Assembly (NCBI GenBank): GCA_002412625.1
Contig: DHVK01000033.1
Span: 46,464-110,463, forward strand
DNA length: 64,000 nt
From: Cloacimonetes bacterium UBA5210
GTDB lineage: Bacteria; Cloacimonadota; Cloacimonadia; Cloacimonadales; Cloacimonadaceae
Direction: 5' to 3'
Shown: positions 17,777 to 27,542 of the stretch, one piece after another
Position numbering within the stretch: position 1 is the first letter of the stretch
How the letters are laid out: every line of letters starts with the position of its first letter
Program-made: the position numbers and the translations under genes
The notes under the pieces: generated by a model
Told to the model about the DNA's origin: nothing
Seen by the model: the letters and a program-made list of their open reading frames with translations, nothing else
The model's database searches: none

Positions 17777-19098
17777 GCGGAATCAACCTAAAACGCAACA
17801 TCGCCTTTACCACCAGCTCGCAGGTGATTACCATGTTTGCCTCATTTATTGCAAACTGGTATTTGGCGCGCTTTCTGGGCCCTGAACTGCGTGGGCAATA
17901 TGTCTATCTGTTCACGATCAATTCTGTAGTATGGCTCTTGATGGATCTTGGTGTATCGCAATCCCTGATGTATAGCCTGCAGCGAGACAAGGCTGATCCA
18001 AAGGCATTGTACAGCATGTCTTTGGTGTTCTTCGCGCTCAGCTTGCTGGTCTCAATAATCGTGTTTCAGGTATTTGGACAAAAGATCCTGGGCGGTAATT
18101 CTTATCCGGGGTTGGTGATCTTTGCCCTCAGTGTGTATATCGCGCTATTCCAATTGCACACCCGGCAGAAGGTGATGTCGATCGGGATGAACCGCATCAA
18201 GGATTATTCACTTCTCCACATCCTGCCGAGTCTGCTCTTCATGCTGTTTATTTTGCCCCTGTTCTGGGTGTTTCCCGCGGCGTTCAGAATGCAAAGTAGC
18301 TATCTTCTTTATGTAGTTCTGATGTTGGCGATCACTATCATCTTTCATTTTCGGATTACCCGGCACATCAAGTTTCGCTTTCATTGGGATCTCCCGCTGG
18401 TGAAGCGCACTTATTCACTGGGCTTCAAGGCATTCCTCAGTGAGTATATGACCATCATGATGATCCGCACGGATGTATTGTTGATCAAGCATCTGGGCGG
18501 TTTTGCAGATCTGGGAATCTATATGCTGGCGATCAATTTCGTCGATATCATCACTGTGGCGAGCAACATGATCGGAGTAGTGATCCTAAACAAGTTTGCC
18601 GCTTTGAACGATGACACCGCGTCTCTGGCGATTCTGCGTAAGATCTTCGTGCTGATGATTGTCTTCAATCTGGTGTGCATCATCGGGATGGCGGTTCTGG
18701 GGCGTTTTGTGATCAACTTCATGTACACCGGGGAGTATATCGGTGCCTACACTGCCTTCATGTATCTGATTCCGGCGATCTTCGGGCTCACCTTGGGCTC
18801 GCTCTTCAATACCTTCCTCTGGAGCAAAGGCTTCCCGATTTTCACCATCATTGCCCCGGCAATATCTGCCGTCACCAAGCTAATCGCTGGTCTGTTCCTG
18901 ATCCCTCGATATGGATACCTGGGCGCGGCGATGTCATCTTCCATAGTATATCCGGCGTGGTTTGCCATGCTGATGATATGGTATTTCTACAGTCACCCGC
19001 AGCAAAAGATCTCCAGCTTGATTGTCCGCAAGGATGACATCAGGGATATGGGTACAATGCTGCAGGCCGTTATCGGCAGATTCCGGGGAGCAACATGA
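17773..19098 (+). CDS. Polysaccharide flippase (Wzx/MOP superfamily)
   Basis: The 441-residue protein has about 12-14 membrane helices and the N-terminal pattern of oligosaccharide flippases (NWYLARFLGPELRGQYVYLF). It should move undecaprenyl-linked glycan units across the inner membrane. It is coupled to both neighbours by 4-base overlaps: the EamA gene upstream and the double glycosyltransferase downstream. No polymerase (Wzy) or ligase gene is recognisable in this cluster, so those functions must lie elsewhere. Confidence 0.9.
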   Translation: MSGINLKRNIAFTTSSQVITMFASFIANWYLARFLGPELRGQYVYLFTINSVVWLLMDLGVSQSLMYSLQRDKADPKALYSMSLVFFALSLLVSIIVFQVFGQKILGGNSYPGLVIFALSVYIALFQLHTRQKVMSIGMNRIKDYSLLHILPSLLFMLFILPLFWVFPAAFRMQSSYLLYVVLMLAITIIFHFRITRHIKFRFHWDLPLVKRTYSLGFKAFLSEYMTIMMIRTDVLLIKHLGGFADLGIYMLAINFVDIITVASNMIGVVILNKFAALNDDTASLAILRKIFVLMIVFNLVCIIGMAVLGRFVINFMYTGEYIGAYTAFMYLIPAIFGLTLGSLFNTFLWSKGFPIFTIIAPAISAVTKLIAGLFLIPRYGYLGAAMSSSIVYPAWFAMLMIWYFYSHPQQKISSLIVRKDDIRDMGTMLQAVIGRFRGAT

Positions 19099-21344
19099 GA
19101 GTAGTCTTTATCAACAGTATTTTCCCCAATCCGGCAGAGCCGTTGAAGGGAAACTTCATCCTGCGCAGTATCAGCAAGTATCCCAAGAGCATCGCTGTCG
19201 AAGTGATCGCCCCCGTGCCTTTCGGACTAAGTATGTGGCGCAAAAAGAAGGTTTTGGTCCCCTTTGCGCGCACAATCCACGTCGGTGATCGCAAGATCAG
19301 GATCTGGCATCCGCGTTTTGTGCTATTGCCCAAGAACCTTTTGCAGAGTCTGGTGCCCTATTTTGAATACCTCTGCATGCTGCCCTTGCTTGCCTTGCTG
19401 AACAAAATAAACAAGGTAGATCTGTTGCACGCCAATTTCTGTCTGCCCGATGGCGTGGCAACATATTATCTGGCTCAGAAACTGGGAATCCCCTATGTGA
19501 TAACCGAGCATCGGGGCGCATTGGGAGACTTGCTGGCCAAGCCCCGATTACGGCATCTGATGTTTCCCGCTTATGCCAATGCACGCAAGGTGATAACCGT
19601 GTCTGAGCGCATCAAAGACGCACTGTACGCGGCAAATTACTTCAAGCAAAATGTCTGCGTGATCCCCAATGGAATTGAACTGAACGCTTATCCTCTATCC
19701 GCCGCTTCCGAGAGTGTCCGGAAGCTGATCTTTGTGGGTAACCTGATCGAAGAAAAGGGTGTGCAGATTCTTCTGGAAGCCCTGGCATTACTGAAGGATC
19801 CCGGCTTGAGCCTCACCATCGTGGGAGACGGCAAGCACCGCCCGCGCTTGGAGCAAATGACCTCCGAGCTCCGCCTGGAAGATCAAGTTAGCTTCGCGGG
19901 CGAGATCCCTTTCACCGAAATCCCGGAACTAATCCGGGACCACGACGCTCTGGTGCACCCCAGTTTTCAGGAAAGCTTTGGCATCGTGGTGCTGGAAGCT
20001 TTGGCCTGTGGGAAGCCGGTGCTCGCAACCATCAATGGGGGCAGTGAATTCATCCTGAAAGAAGGCCAGGGAATATTGGTTCCGCCCAAAGACGCCGCTG
20101 CTCTGGCAGAAGGCTTGCGCCGGCTGCAGATGGGGTCTTATGATCCTGAAGTACTGCGGGAATATGTTCAGCACCATTACTCTTTGGATAATGTCATCGC
20201 AGACACGATCTGGGAATATCCTTCCAGCGATAATGAATACTGCATTTGTCACCTCAGCTCGGTGCATATCCGCAGCGACGTGAGGATCTTTTATAAACAG
20301 TGCCTCAGCTTGGTAGAAGAAGGTTACAAGGTTCACTTGGTAGTGAGCGACGGGAAGCGTCACGAGCGCAAGCAGGGTGTGATCATCCACGATACCGGCG
20401 CGCCCGAGAGCCGCAAACAGCGGTTTTTCAGCGCTCCGTTCAAGGTGTTGCGCCGGGCAGTCTTCATCAATGCGGATATCTACCAGATTCACGATCCCGA
20501 ATTGCTGCCTATCGCCTTTCTGCTAAAACTGATCACTCGTAAACCGGTGATCTATGATATCCACGAATGCTATCCTGAGATGTTTTTACACAAGGAATAT
20601 CTCTCCCCGTTCGCCGGCAAACTGATGTCAGTTTTGATCAAAGCAATGGAGCGTATGGCGGTGAATGTGCTGGATCAGGCAATCGCTGCCACAGAGCATA
20701 TCGCGGAGCAGTTCAAGGGTGTCCCTGTGGTTCACAACTACCCGATCTTAGCTGAATGGGCTCAGATTTCCGCGGATCCTGCCCGTTACGGCAGCCGCAA
20801 CATCTGCTATGTGGGCAATATCACCCGTGAGCGCGGGATTGAGCAGATTGTGAAAGCAATTGAGCATGTGGATTGCACCCTCCATTTAGCCGGTGCTTAC
20901 GAGCCAATGGAGTTCCGGGATTGTCTGAGGCAATTGCCTGGTTTTTCCAAAGTGGTGGAATACGGCTATGTGGACCGCAAACAAGCGGCAGAGATCTTCG
21001 CAATCAGCGCGCTGGGCGTAGTGCTGTTTGACCGCAGCCCCAACCACCTCTATTCACTATCAACGAAGATGTTTGAATATATGGCAGCCGGACTGCCGAT
21101 CATGGTCTCCGATCTGCCTACAAATGTCAAACTGCTTGACAGTACTGATGCGGGTGTATATCTTGATTCGACCCGGGTGGAGCTGATAAGCGCAAGCCTG
21201 CAGAAGCTTTTAGAGCAACCTGAACAATTGGCTGCTTGGGGAGCTAATGGCAAAAAGCTGATGTGGGACACACTATCCTGGGAATCGGAAAAAGCAGTAT
21301 ATCTTGGCTTGTGCCGCAAGTTGCTGAAGGTGGAGAAATCTTGA
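19095..21344 (+). CDS. Double glycosyltransferase: two fused GT4-type domains
   Basis: Two complete GT-B family-4 transferases lie in one 749-residue chain. The first (about 1-372) has the sugar-nucleotide half IFVGNLIEEKGVQILLEAL and the motif ESFGIVVLEALACGKPVL. The second starts directly at about residue 380 with YCICHLSSVHIRSDVRIFYK, the usual N-terminus of a GT4 protein but without its own methionine. It carries ICYVGNITRERGIEQIV and the motif LSTKMFEYMAAGLPIMVSDL. The two probably add successive sugars to a lipid-linked glycan. The junction (about 20215-20245) contains an out-of-frame TAATG, so fusion by an indel between once-overlapping genes is possible. Coupled to flippase and next transferase by overlaps. 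Confidence 0.88.
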   Translation: MRVVFINSIFPNPAEPLKGNFILRSISKYPKSIAVEVIAPVPFGLSMWRKKKVLVPFARTIHVGDRKIRIWHPRFVLLPKNLLQSLVPYFEYLCMLPLLALLNKINKVDLLHANFCLPDGVATYYLAQKLGIPYVITEHRGALGDLLAKPRLRHLMFPAYANARKVITVSERIKDALYAANYFKQNVCVIPNGIELNAYPLSAASESVRKLIFVGNLIEEKGVQILLEALALLKDPGLSLTIVGDGKHRPRLEQMTSELRLEDQVSFAGEIPFTEIPELIRDHDALVHPSFQESFGIVVLEALACGKPVLATINGGSEFILKEGQGILVPPKDAAALAEGLRRLQMGSYDPEVLREYVQHHYSLDNVIADTIWEYPSSDNEYCICHLSSVHIRSDVRIFYKQCLSLVEEGYKVHLVVSDGKRHERKQGVIIHDTGAPESRKQRFFSAPFKVLRRAVFINADIYQIHDPELLPIAFLLKLITRKPVIYDIHECYPEMFLHKEYLSPFAGKLMSVLIKAMERMAVNVLDQAIAATEHIAEQFKGVPVVHNYPILAEWAQISADPARYGSRNICYVGNITRERGIEQIVKAIEHVDCTLHLAGAYEPMEFRDCLRQLPGFSKVVEYGYVDRKQAAEIFAISALGVVLFDRSPNHLYSLSTKMFEYMAAGLPIMVSDLPTNVKLLDSTDAGVYLDSTRVELISASLQKLLEQPEQLAAWGANGKKLMWDTLSWESEKAVYLGLCRKLLKVEKS

Positions 21345-22516
21345 AAATCCTGTTCTTAAGTTCACGCATACCTTATCCTCCGGATAGGGGAGATAAGGTC
21401 CGAACTCTTTTTTTGCTGCGTCAATTCGCCGCTATGGGGGATTTGCACTTGGTCTCTTTGGTGGACGAAAAGCAAGATGCCGAGGCCATGGCAGCGCTAC
21501 AGGCAGAGATCCCGCATTGCTACTTTATACCCCACAGCAAAGTAAACGCACTGAAGAATATGGCCCGCAACGTGTTTTCCCGCGCGCCTTTCCAGGTGGC
21601 ATACTACGCTAATAAAAAGCTGTTTTCTCTGATAAAAAAGCTGCGTGACGAGCATCAATTTGATCTCGTGTATGCTCACCTGATCCGCATGGTACCCTAC
21701 GCCACAATGCTGCGTGAGAGCAAACTGATCCTGGATTATACGGATTGCATTTCGCTGGAATACACTCGCAGCCTCGGCCATCTCAGCGGCATCCGAAAAC
21801 TATTTTTCAGAGTGGAATCTGCCCGCACTGCCCGCTACGAAATGCGCGTGGCGAACCTTTTCTCCGAAAACTGGGTGATATCTCCGGTGGACCTACAGAA
21901 GCTGGGTCTCAAAGAGCATCACCGTAGTACAGTGATGCCCAATCAGGTCTTCATACCCAGAACAGAAGCTATTCCCGGCTTGAAGAAACGTCTGATCTTC
22001 ACCGGCAATATGAGCGTCCCCCACAATATCGTCGCTGCCCTGAATGTCAGCCGCAAGATCATGCCCGCCTTATTGCGGGATTACCCCGACCTCCAGTTTG
22101 TGATCGCCGGGGCGGCACCCACGGCGGAAGTGAAAGCGCTTGAGGGACTGAATAACACCCGGGTATTGGGCTTTGTGGAAGATCTCTATGCGGAAATCCG
22201 GAACAGTGATATTTTCATCGCTCCGCTATATTTCAGTGCCGGAATTCAGAACAAAGCACTGGAAGCTATGGCCTGCGGAATCCCCGTGATAACCACAGCC
22301 AACGTAGCTCAAAGCCTGGACGCGCACGACGAAGTAGAGCTGATGATTGCCGAAGACAACCATGAGTTTGTACAGAAAGCGAAGTATTTGCTCGAAAACC
22401 CGGAAGCCCGGCTCCAGATCGGGAAATCCGGCAGAGCCTTGGTGCAAAAGAAGTATTCCTCCGAGGCGATCACCAAACTGATCGCCGAGCGGGTGGATCA
22501 TATAATTAATTCCTAA
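21341..22516 (+). CDS. Glycosyltransferase, GT4 type
   Basis: I place the start at the TTG at 21341, where the family N-terminus LKILFLSSRIPYPPDRGDK begins; it has a GGAG site 6 bases upstream and overlaps the previous stop. This gives 391 residues. The N-terminal half resembles the sugar transferases linked to PEP-CTERM/exosortase systems (the RIPYPPDRGDKVR motif), from memory of that family. The C-terminal half has the nucleotide-sugar motif FSAGIQNKALEAMACGIPVI. No exosortase is visible here. Acceptor and donor cannot be assigned; it probably extends the same glycan as the fused transferase. Confidence 0.88.
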   Translation: MKILFLSSRIPYPPDRGDKVRTLFLLRQFAAMGDLHLVSLVDEKQDAEAMAALQAEIPHCYFIPHSKVNALKNMARNVFSRAPFQVAYYANKKLFSLIKKLRDEHQFDLVYAHLIRMVPYATMLRESKLILDYTDCISLEYTRSLGHLSGIRKLFFRVESARTARYEMRVANLFSENWVISPVDLQKLGLKEHHRSTVMPNQVFIPRTEAIPGLKKRLIFTGNMSVPHNIVAALNVSRKIMPALLRDYPDLQFVIAGAAPTAEVKALEGLNNTRVLGFVEDLYAEIRNSDIFIAPLYFSAGIQNKALEAMACGIPVITTANVAQSLDAHDEVELMIAEDNHEFVQKAKYLLENPEARLQIGKSGRALVQKKYSSEAITKLIAERVDHIINS

Positions 22517-22531
22517 AAGGAGTATCCCCAA

Positions 22532-23560
22532 ATGCAAAAAGTGAAACTTGGCCTCATTGGATGTGGCAGAATTGCGAAGAACCACCTGGATGCGGTGTCC
22601 CAGATTCCCGAAGCGGAGTTTGTGGCAGTATGCGATTGCATCCCGGAGAAAGCGCAGAAAGTTGCGGATGAATATGGCATTAAAAAAATCTATACCGACC
22701 ACCGCGAAATGCTTAAGAATGAAAAACTCGACATTGTTTCTATCTGTACCCCCAGCGGCATGCACCCGGATATGGGTGTGGATGTGGCAAATGCCAAAGT
22801 GAACGTGCTGACGGAAAAGCCCATGTCAATCAATATTGAAGCCGCCGACAGACTGATCAAAGCCTGTGATGATAATCATGTGAAACTCTTTGTGGTGAAA
22901 CAAAACAGACTGAACAGCACCATGCAGTTGCTCAAACGGGCTGTGGATAAGAACCGCTTCGGCAGGATCTACATGGCTCAGGCGAATGTGTTCTGGCAGC
23001 GCCCCCAAGCTTATTATGACGCTGAAAAATGGCGCGGAACCTGGGAGTTTGATGGCGGAGCCTATATGAACCAGGCAAGTCACTATGTGGATGCGATTTA
23101 TTGGCTATTGGGCAATGTGGATAGCGTTTCTGCTTTCACCGCCACCATGGCGCGCAAGATTGAAGCTGAAGATACCGGAAGCGCCATCCTGCAATTCCGC
23201 AGCGGTATCATCGCGACCATCAATGTGACCATGCTCACCTATCCCAAAAACTTTGAAGGCTCCATCACCATTATCGGTGAAAAGGGTATCGTGAAAGTGG
23301 GCGGAGTTGCCGTCAACAAGATCGAGAAATGGGAGTTTGAGGATTATGACGATGACGACCGTATCGCCCTGGATACAAACTACGTTCCGCCAAACGTGTA
23401 TGGCTTTGGCCATAACCCCTATTACCGAAATGTGGTAGATGTGCTGCTGGGCAAAGCGGTGCCTTCCACCGACGGTCGTGATGGCCGAAAATCGGTTGAG
23501 ATCATCCAGGCTATCTACCGCTCTGCGAAAACCGGCAAGAAGGTCTCTCTGCCTCTATAG
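22532..23560 (+). CDS. Gfo/Idh/MocA-family sugar oxidoreductase
   Basis: An NAD(P)-dependent dehydrogenase of 342 residues with an N-terminal Rossmann motif (LGLIGCGRIAKNHLDA, residues 5-20) and the conserved EKPMS motif near residue 103. The catalytic-type region WEFDGGAYMNQASHYVDAI follows, with its DGG and histidine. The sequence resembles enzymes that oxidise UDP-N-acetyl sugars at C3 (WlbA/WbpB type), which would supply amino sugars to the transferases upstream, but this substrate is inferred. An AGGAG site lies 9 bases before the ATG. It is the last gene of the cluster and is followed by a strong terminator. Confidence 0.88.
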   Translation: MQKVKLGLIGCGRIAKNHLDAVSQIPEAEFVAVCDCIPEKAQKVADEYGIKKIYTDHREMLKNEKLDIVSICTPSGMHPDMGVDVANAKVNVLTEKPMSINIEAADRLIKACDDNHVKLFVVKQNRLNSTMQLLKRAVDKNRFGRIYMAQANVFWQRPQAYYDAEKWRGTWEFDGGAYMNQASHYVDAIYWLLGNVDSVSAFTATMARKIEAEDTGSAILQFRSGIIATINVTMLTYPKNFEGSITIIGEKGIVKVGGVAVNKIEKWEFEDYDDDDRIALDTNYVPPNVYGFGHNPYYRNVVDVLLGKAVPSTDGRDGRKSVEIIQAIYRSAKTGKKVSLPL

Positions 23561-23578
23561 GTCTTTGAATATCACTTC

Positions 23579-23609
23579 AGACCGGATTCTATGGAGTCCG
23601 GTCTTTGTT
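23579..23609 (+). terminator. Intrinsic terminator of the glycan operon
   Basis: An 8-bp perfect stem AGACCGGA/TCCGGTCT (23579-23586 with 23597-23604) is followed by TTGTTATT, starting 18 bases after the oxidoreductase stop. Confidence 0.8.
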
Positions 23610-23929
23610 ATTCCTCCGGGTTGAAGCTTGTTTCCTTAAACCAAAGTCATGCTGTGGTCCAAAGCTAAAGCTGATATCATGCCATGATCCAGCTATGAAC
23701 ATAAGATGATAAGGCCTTGAAACCAAGATTATCAAAACATAGTAGTTTGTGAAACAACCGCGATGGTATGCAGTGTGGCAGGCTTTGCCCGAGGTTCTCT
23801 GGCTGAGTTCTTGAGCGACGGTCAGGATAGCTTCAAGGATTATTCTGTTGCCTGGTAAACAGCTAATCTCAATAATGGGCAGTAATCAGGGTGAGCCATC
23901 TGCAAATTGGTGGGGTTTACTGCACTGGG
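23605..23929. other. Intergenic spacer between convergent operons
   Basis: About 325 bases lie between the glycan-operon terminator and the end of mtaB. I see no coding gene. It holds one copy of the 58-bp dispersed element (23669-23726) and otherwise no recognisable structure. Confidence 0.6.
23669..23726 (+). repeat. 58-bp dispersed intergenic element, copy 2
   Basis: Aligns without gaps with the copies at 45772 and 58697. It shares AGCTGATATCA at the left and GATGATAAGGCCTTGA at the right; the latter is nearly identical to the 58697 copy. Confidence 0.6.
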
Positions 23930-25219
23930 TTAATCAAAGACAATCTCGCAATCAGCGATATTGCAGGCTATCAGTGTTCCCTGCTTTGCGGAGCTTGCCA
24001 AGCGTACTCTAAGATAGTGATCGCTCAGGGTTTCGGCTCTGTCTTGCTCAGAAGCTTCATTTACTCCCTTCAGGCACACTTTTCTGTGGATCAGCTTTTC
24101 TGCATACTCGTGCTTTTTGCGCAAAGATAGCTCAGTAAGTTCCCGGGCCCGAGCGTTCTTGATCTTGCCGGGAATCTGGTTTGACATGGTGTCTGCCCTG
24201 GTACCCTTGCGTTTGGAATAGGAAAACACGTGCAGATAGGCGATGGGTAGCCCACTCAGCAAGGTCAGCGTTTCCTGAAAATGAGCCTCGCTTTCGCCGG
24301 GGAAGCCGCAAATAGTATCAAAGCCGATCGCGGCATCGGGATATAGTTCCAGGATGCGTTGTACGAGCCTCTGGATCAATGCCGTGTCGTAGCGTCTGCC
24401 CATGTTCTTCAGCATCTCATCACTCCCGCTTTGCAGAGGGATATGGAAGTGAGGGCAGAGCTTGGGATACTTGCTCAATCTATCGAGCAATCCGTCATAA
24501 AGCAATTGCGGCTCGATGGACGAGATGCGGATCAGTTCTATTTTCTGGATAGCCGAAATACCTTCCACCACATCTGCCAGATCGCGCTCGCCATCTTTGT
24601 ACAAACCCAGATTCACACCGCCCAAAACAATCTCTTTGAAGCCGTTTTCGGCAAAAATCTGTGCTTGTTCCAAGACATCACTGAAGTGGGCGGAGCGGCT
24701 ATGACCGCGAGCGTAGGGCACCGCGCAATAGGCACAGTAGAAATCGCAACCATCCTGGATCTTGTGAAAAGCCCGAGTATGCGAGAGCATGCTGCTCACC
24801 GGTCTGTAGGCAAAGTCTTCGGCTTCCATTATATCGGTAAAGGTATTAGCCTTGCCTGCCAGAAGCTCCGCGATGTCCAGCTTGCTTTGGTTATCCACGA
24901 TGAGATCAACCGGCCCCAGCTCGGCTATTTCCTGTGCCGAACGCTGGGCAAAACATCCGGTTACCACAACTTTCGCATTGGGGAGATCCGCTTTTCTTGC
25001 CAGTGCTTTACGGATCAGATTGCGGCTCTTGTAATCCGTCCGGTTAGTCACGGTGCAGGTATTGATGATATAGACATCGGCATCGGCAGCAAAATCCACC
25101 AGCTCTACTTCCCCAAACCGTTCGGCGATGGCGGCGGATTCAAAGAAATTGGTTTTGCAGCCCAGAGTGGAGATGGCGATTCTAGGCTTTACAGAGTTCT
25201 GCATATATACTTGGGGCAT
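23930..25219 (-). CDS. mtaB: tRNA t6A37 methylthiotransferase
   Basis: A radical-SAM enzyme that adds a methylthio group to t6A at position 37 of ANN-decoding tRNAs. The 429-residue protein has the N-terminal UPF0004 cluster-binding cysteines (STLGCKTN, NTCTVTN, VTGCFAQR), the radical-SAM motif CDFYCAYC near residue 155, and a C-terminal TRAM-like region. The set YIINTCTVTN plus the spacing fits MtaB better than MiaB or RimO. The start is uncertain: ATG at 25219 or at 25204; both overlap purN and neither has a strong ribosome site. It is the last gene of the minus-strand run. Confidence 0.92.
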   Translation of the reverse strand: MPQVYMQNSVKPRIAISTLGCKTNFFESAAIAERFGEVELVDFAADADVYIINTCTVTNRTDYKSRNLIRKALARKADLPNAKVVVTGCFAQRSAQEIAELGPVDLIVDNQSKLDIAELLAGKANTFTDIMEAEDFAYRPVSSMLSHTRAFHKIQDGCDFYCAYCAVPYARGHSRSAHFSDVLEQAQIFAENGFKEIVLGGVNLGLYKDGERDLADVVEGISAIQKIELIRISSIEPQLLYDGLLDRLSKYPKLCPHFHIPLQSGSDEMLKNMGRRYDTALIQRLVQRILELYPDAAIGFDTICGFPGESEAHFQETLTLLSGLPIAYLHVFSYSKRKGTRADTMSNQIPGKIKNARARELTELSLRKKHEYAEKLIHRKVCLKGVNEASEQDRAETLSDHYLRVRLASSAKQGTLIACNIADCEIVFD

Positions 25220-25784
25220 AGATCAGGTGTTCTTGTGCCAAAACCTTTGTGGCAATCTCTTGCGCAGACCGGCAGGAGCTGATGTCCACTTCCGCCTGTT
25301 TCAGGATATCGCCATGATCATATAGCGGGTCCACTCTGTGAACCGTTGCTCCAGAGACCTGCTCTTTGGCTTCAAACACCGCCTGATGCACATTCATGCC
25401 GTGCATCCCTTTTCCGCCATATTTGGGCAGAAGCGCCGGATGGATGTTCAATATGGGTATGCCCGCGGCTGCTATGAAATCTTTGCTGAGTAGTTTCATA
25501 AACCCGCACAGAGCCACCAAAGCGATCTCCTCGGAACGCAGGATGTCCAGCACCCTGGCTTCAAATAAGCGCATGTCTTGCGCAGAGATCACTGCTTGCG
25601 CTATGCCCAGATTATGGCACATCGCAAGTGCTTCAGCTTTCCCGGATGTGAAGATGGCGTGATGAATCCGCACGGGAAGCGCGTGTTCGGCAAAGTAGCG
25701 GTGAATCGCCAGCAGATTGGAGCCCCGGGAGGCTCCACTGCTGAGAGTTACTATTCGGTAAATTTGAGGTGCAGTTCCCGCCAT
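25182..25784 (-). CDS. purN: Phosphoribosylglycinamide formyltransferase
   Basis: The enzyme formylates GAR with 10-formyltetrahydrofolate in purine synthesis. The 200-residue protein shows the signature NIHPALLPKYGG with catalytic Asn and His, followed by GATVHRVDPLYDHGDI with the third catalytic residue, an aspartate. The N-terminal phosphate-binding loop reads SSGASRGSNL, which has an unusual extra SR before the GSN. It overlaps aspS by 34 bases and mtaB at its other end; the exact start is therefore uncertain. No other purine gene is adjacent, although guaB lies 12 kb away on the other strand. Confidence 0.92.
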   Translation of the reverse strand: MAGTAPQIYRIVTLSSGASRGSNLLAIHRYFAEHALPVRIHHAIFTSGKAEALAMCHNLGIAQAVISAQDMRLFEARVLDILRSEEIALVALCGFMKLLSKDFIAAAGIPILNIHPALLPKYGGKGMHGMNVHQAVFEAKEQVSGATVHRVDPLYDHGDILKQAEVDISSCRSAQEIATKVLAQEHLIYAPSIYAELCKA

Positions 25785-27529
25785 TGGGCCTCATCCACTT
25801 CGGAAGGTGCCTGATTCATCAGGTCTGTGGCTCTTAGAGTTTTGGGGAAGGCAATCACATCGCGGATGGAATCTGCCTGGGTCAGGATCATGATCAAACG
25901 ATCCAGGCCCGGAGCGATGCCGCCGTGTGGGGGAGTGCCATATTTCAGCGCGTCCAGGAAAAACCCGAAGCGAGGCTTCAGTTCAGCTTCGCTAAAGCCC
26001 AATACGCTGAAGATCTTTTGCTGAAGATCAAAGCGGTGACAGCGGATGCTCCCGCTGGAGAGTTCCATGCCGTTGCAGACGAGGTCGTAGAGCTGCCCTT
26101 TGATTTCACCGATCTTGGCGGGATCATCCAACCAGGGGATGTGTTCTTCTCTGGGCAAGCTAAACATGTGGTGCGCGGGTTCCCAGCCACTGCCGTCATC
26201 TTTGCGCAAGAATAGCGGGAAATCCGTTATCCAGCAGAAACTGAGATCATCAGGGGCGTAGAGCTTCAGTTCGGCGCCAAGTTGATTGCGCAGTCCGGCC
26301 AGCACTTTGTGGGTGATATCTCCGGAATCGGCTACGATCGCCAGGAGATCTCCGGGTTTGGCTTCGCTGGCTTGGATCATGGCCTCCGCTTCTTCCGGGT
26401 TCAGGAACTTGGCGATGCCTGCTTCCAGTCCGGCTTCCGCTACTTTGCCAAACGCAACGCCCTTTCCGCCCAGATGCTTGGCCAATTCTACCAGTTGATC
26501 CTGCTGCTTGCGGGAGTATGAGGCTGCTCCGGGAACGCAGATGGCTTTGATCAAGCCCCCTGTTTCCAGGCAAGCTTTGAAGACCTGAAACTCGCTGTGC
26601 TCCAGAATCCGGGTAAAATCAAACAATTCCATGCCAAATCTCAGGTCGGGTTTATCGCAACCAAAACGGTTCATCGCTTCTTCATAAGTGAGGCGGGGGA
26701 AAGCAGTGGGCAGGTCTATGCCCTTGATCTCCAGAAATATGGTGTGCATCAGCCTTTCCAGAAGTTCAAAGATCTGCTCCTGGGTGGCAAAGGAAAGCTC
26801 AATATCCAGTTGGGTAAATTCGGGTTGACGGTCTGCCCGCAGGTCTTCATCCCGGAAGCATCTGGCGATCTGATAATAGCGATCGAAGCCGCCAATCATC
26901 AGCAGTTGTTTGAAGATCTGGGGGGATTGCGGCAGAGCATAGAACTTACCGGGATGCACTCTACTGGGTACCAGATAGTCTCTGGCACCCTCGGGAGTGC
27001 TTTTCATAAGCATTGGGGTCTCGATCTCAAAGAAACCCTCGGCATCCAGAAAGCGGCGCATGAGGCTGGTCACCTTGGCTCTGGTGATCAGGATTTGTTG
27101 CAATCTGGGGCGGCGCAGATCCAGATAGCGGTAGGTAAGGCGCAGATCTTCATCGGCCATCGCCGCGCCATCGATCTGAATCGGCAAAGGCAGGGTGTCG
27201 TTCAACAGATAGAACTCATCCGCGATCAGCTCCAGTTCACCGGTGGGAATATTGGCATTGCGGTTGCCGTCGCTGCGGTGGGAGATTGTGCCACCCACAG
27301 CGATTACATACTCGTTGCGCACCTTTTCGGCTTTGGCAAAGATCTCCGTGGCTTCCGGGTGCACCACGATCTGGATGATGCCTTTCACATCGCGCAGATC
27401 GATGAAGATCAATCCGCCCAGGTCTCTGCGTCTGTGCACCCAACCCATTACCATTACCTTGCTGTCGATAGCGGCATGTACCAAATCCGCGCTGTAGTGA
27501 CTTCGTTTCAAAGAACCGAGATTATCCAT
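25751..27529 (-). CDS. aspS: Aspartyl-tRNA synthetase
   Basis: Class II synthetase that charges tRNA-Asp. The 592-residue length is that of the bacterial type with a GAD insertion. The N-terminal OB-fold (VMGWVHRRRDLGGLIFIDLRD), class II motif 2 (ARCFRDEDLRADRQPEFTQLD) split across a strand-turn-strand, and motif 3 (GIAPGLDRLIMIL) are all present. The last gives the ATP-binding arginine. It lies 13 bases after the PotD-like gene. Whether it also charges tRNA-Asn cannot be decided here; gatCAB and asnS are not in the window. Confidence 0.97.
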   Translation of the reverse strand: MDNLGSLKRSHYSADLVHAAIDSKVMVMGWVHRRRDLGGLIFIDLRDVKGIIQIVVHPEATEIFAKAEKVRNEYVIAVGGTISHRSDGNRNANIPTGELELIADEFYLLNDTLPLPIQIDGAAMADEDLRLTYRYLDLRRPRLQQILITRAKVTSLMRRFLDAEGFFEIETPMLMKSTPEGARDYLVPSRVHPGKFYALPQSPQIFKQLLMIGGFDRYYQIARCFRDEDLRADRQPEFTQLDIELSFATQEQIFELLERLMHTIFLEIKGIDLPTAFPRLTYEEAMNRFGCDKPDLRFGMELFDFTRILEHSEFQVFKACLETGGLIKAICVPGAASYSRKQQDQLVELAKHLGGKGVAFGKVAEAGLEAGIAKFLNPEEAEAMIQASEAKPGDLLAIVADSGDITHKVLAGLRNQLGAELKLYAPDDLSFCWITDFPLFLRKDDGSGWEPAHHMFSLPREEHIPWLDDPAKIGEIKGQLYDLVCNGMELSSGSIRCHRFDLQQKIFSVLGFSEAELKPRFGFFLDALKYGTPPHGGIAPGLDRLIMILTQADSIRDVIAFPKTLRATDLMNQAPSEVDEAQWRELHLKFTE

Positions 27530-27542
27530 TATGGTGTTATCC

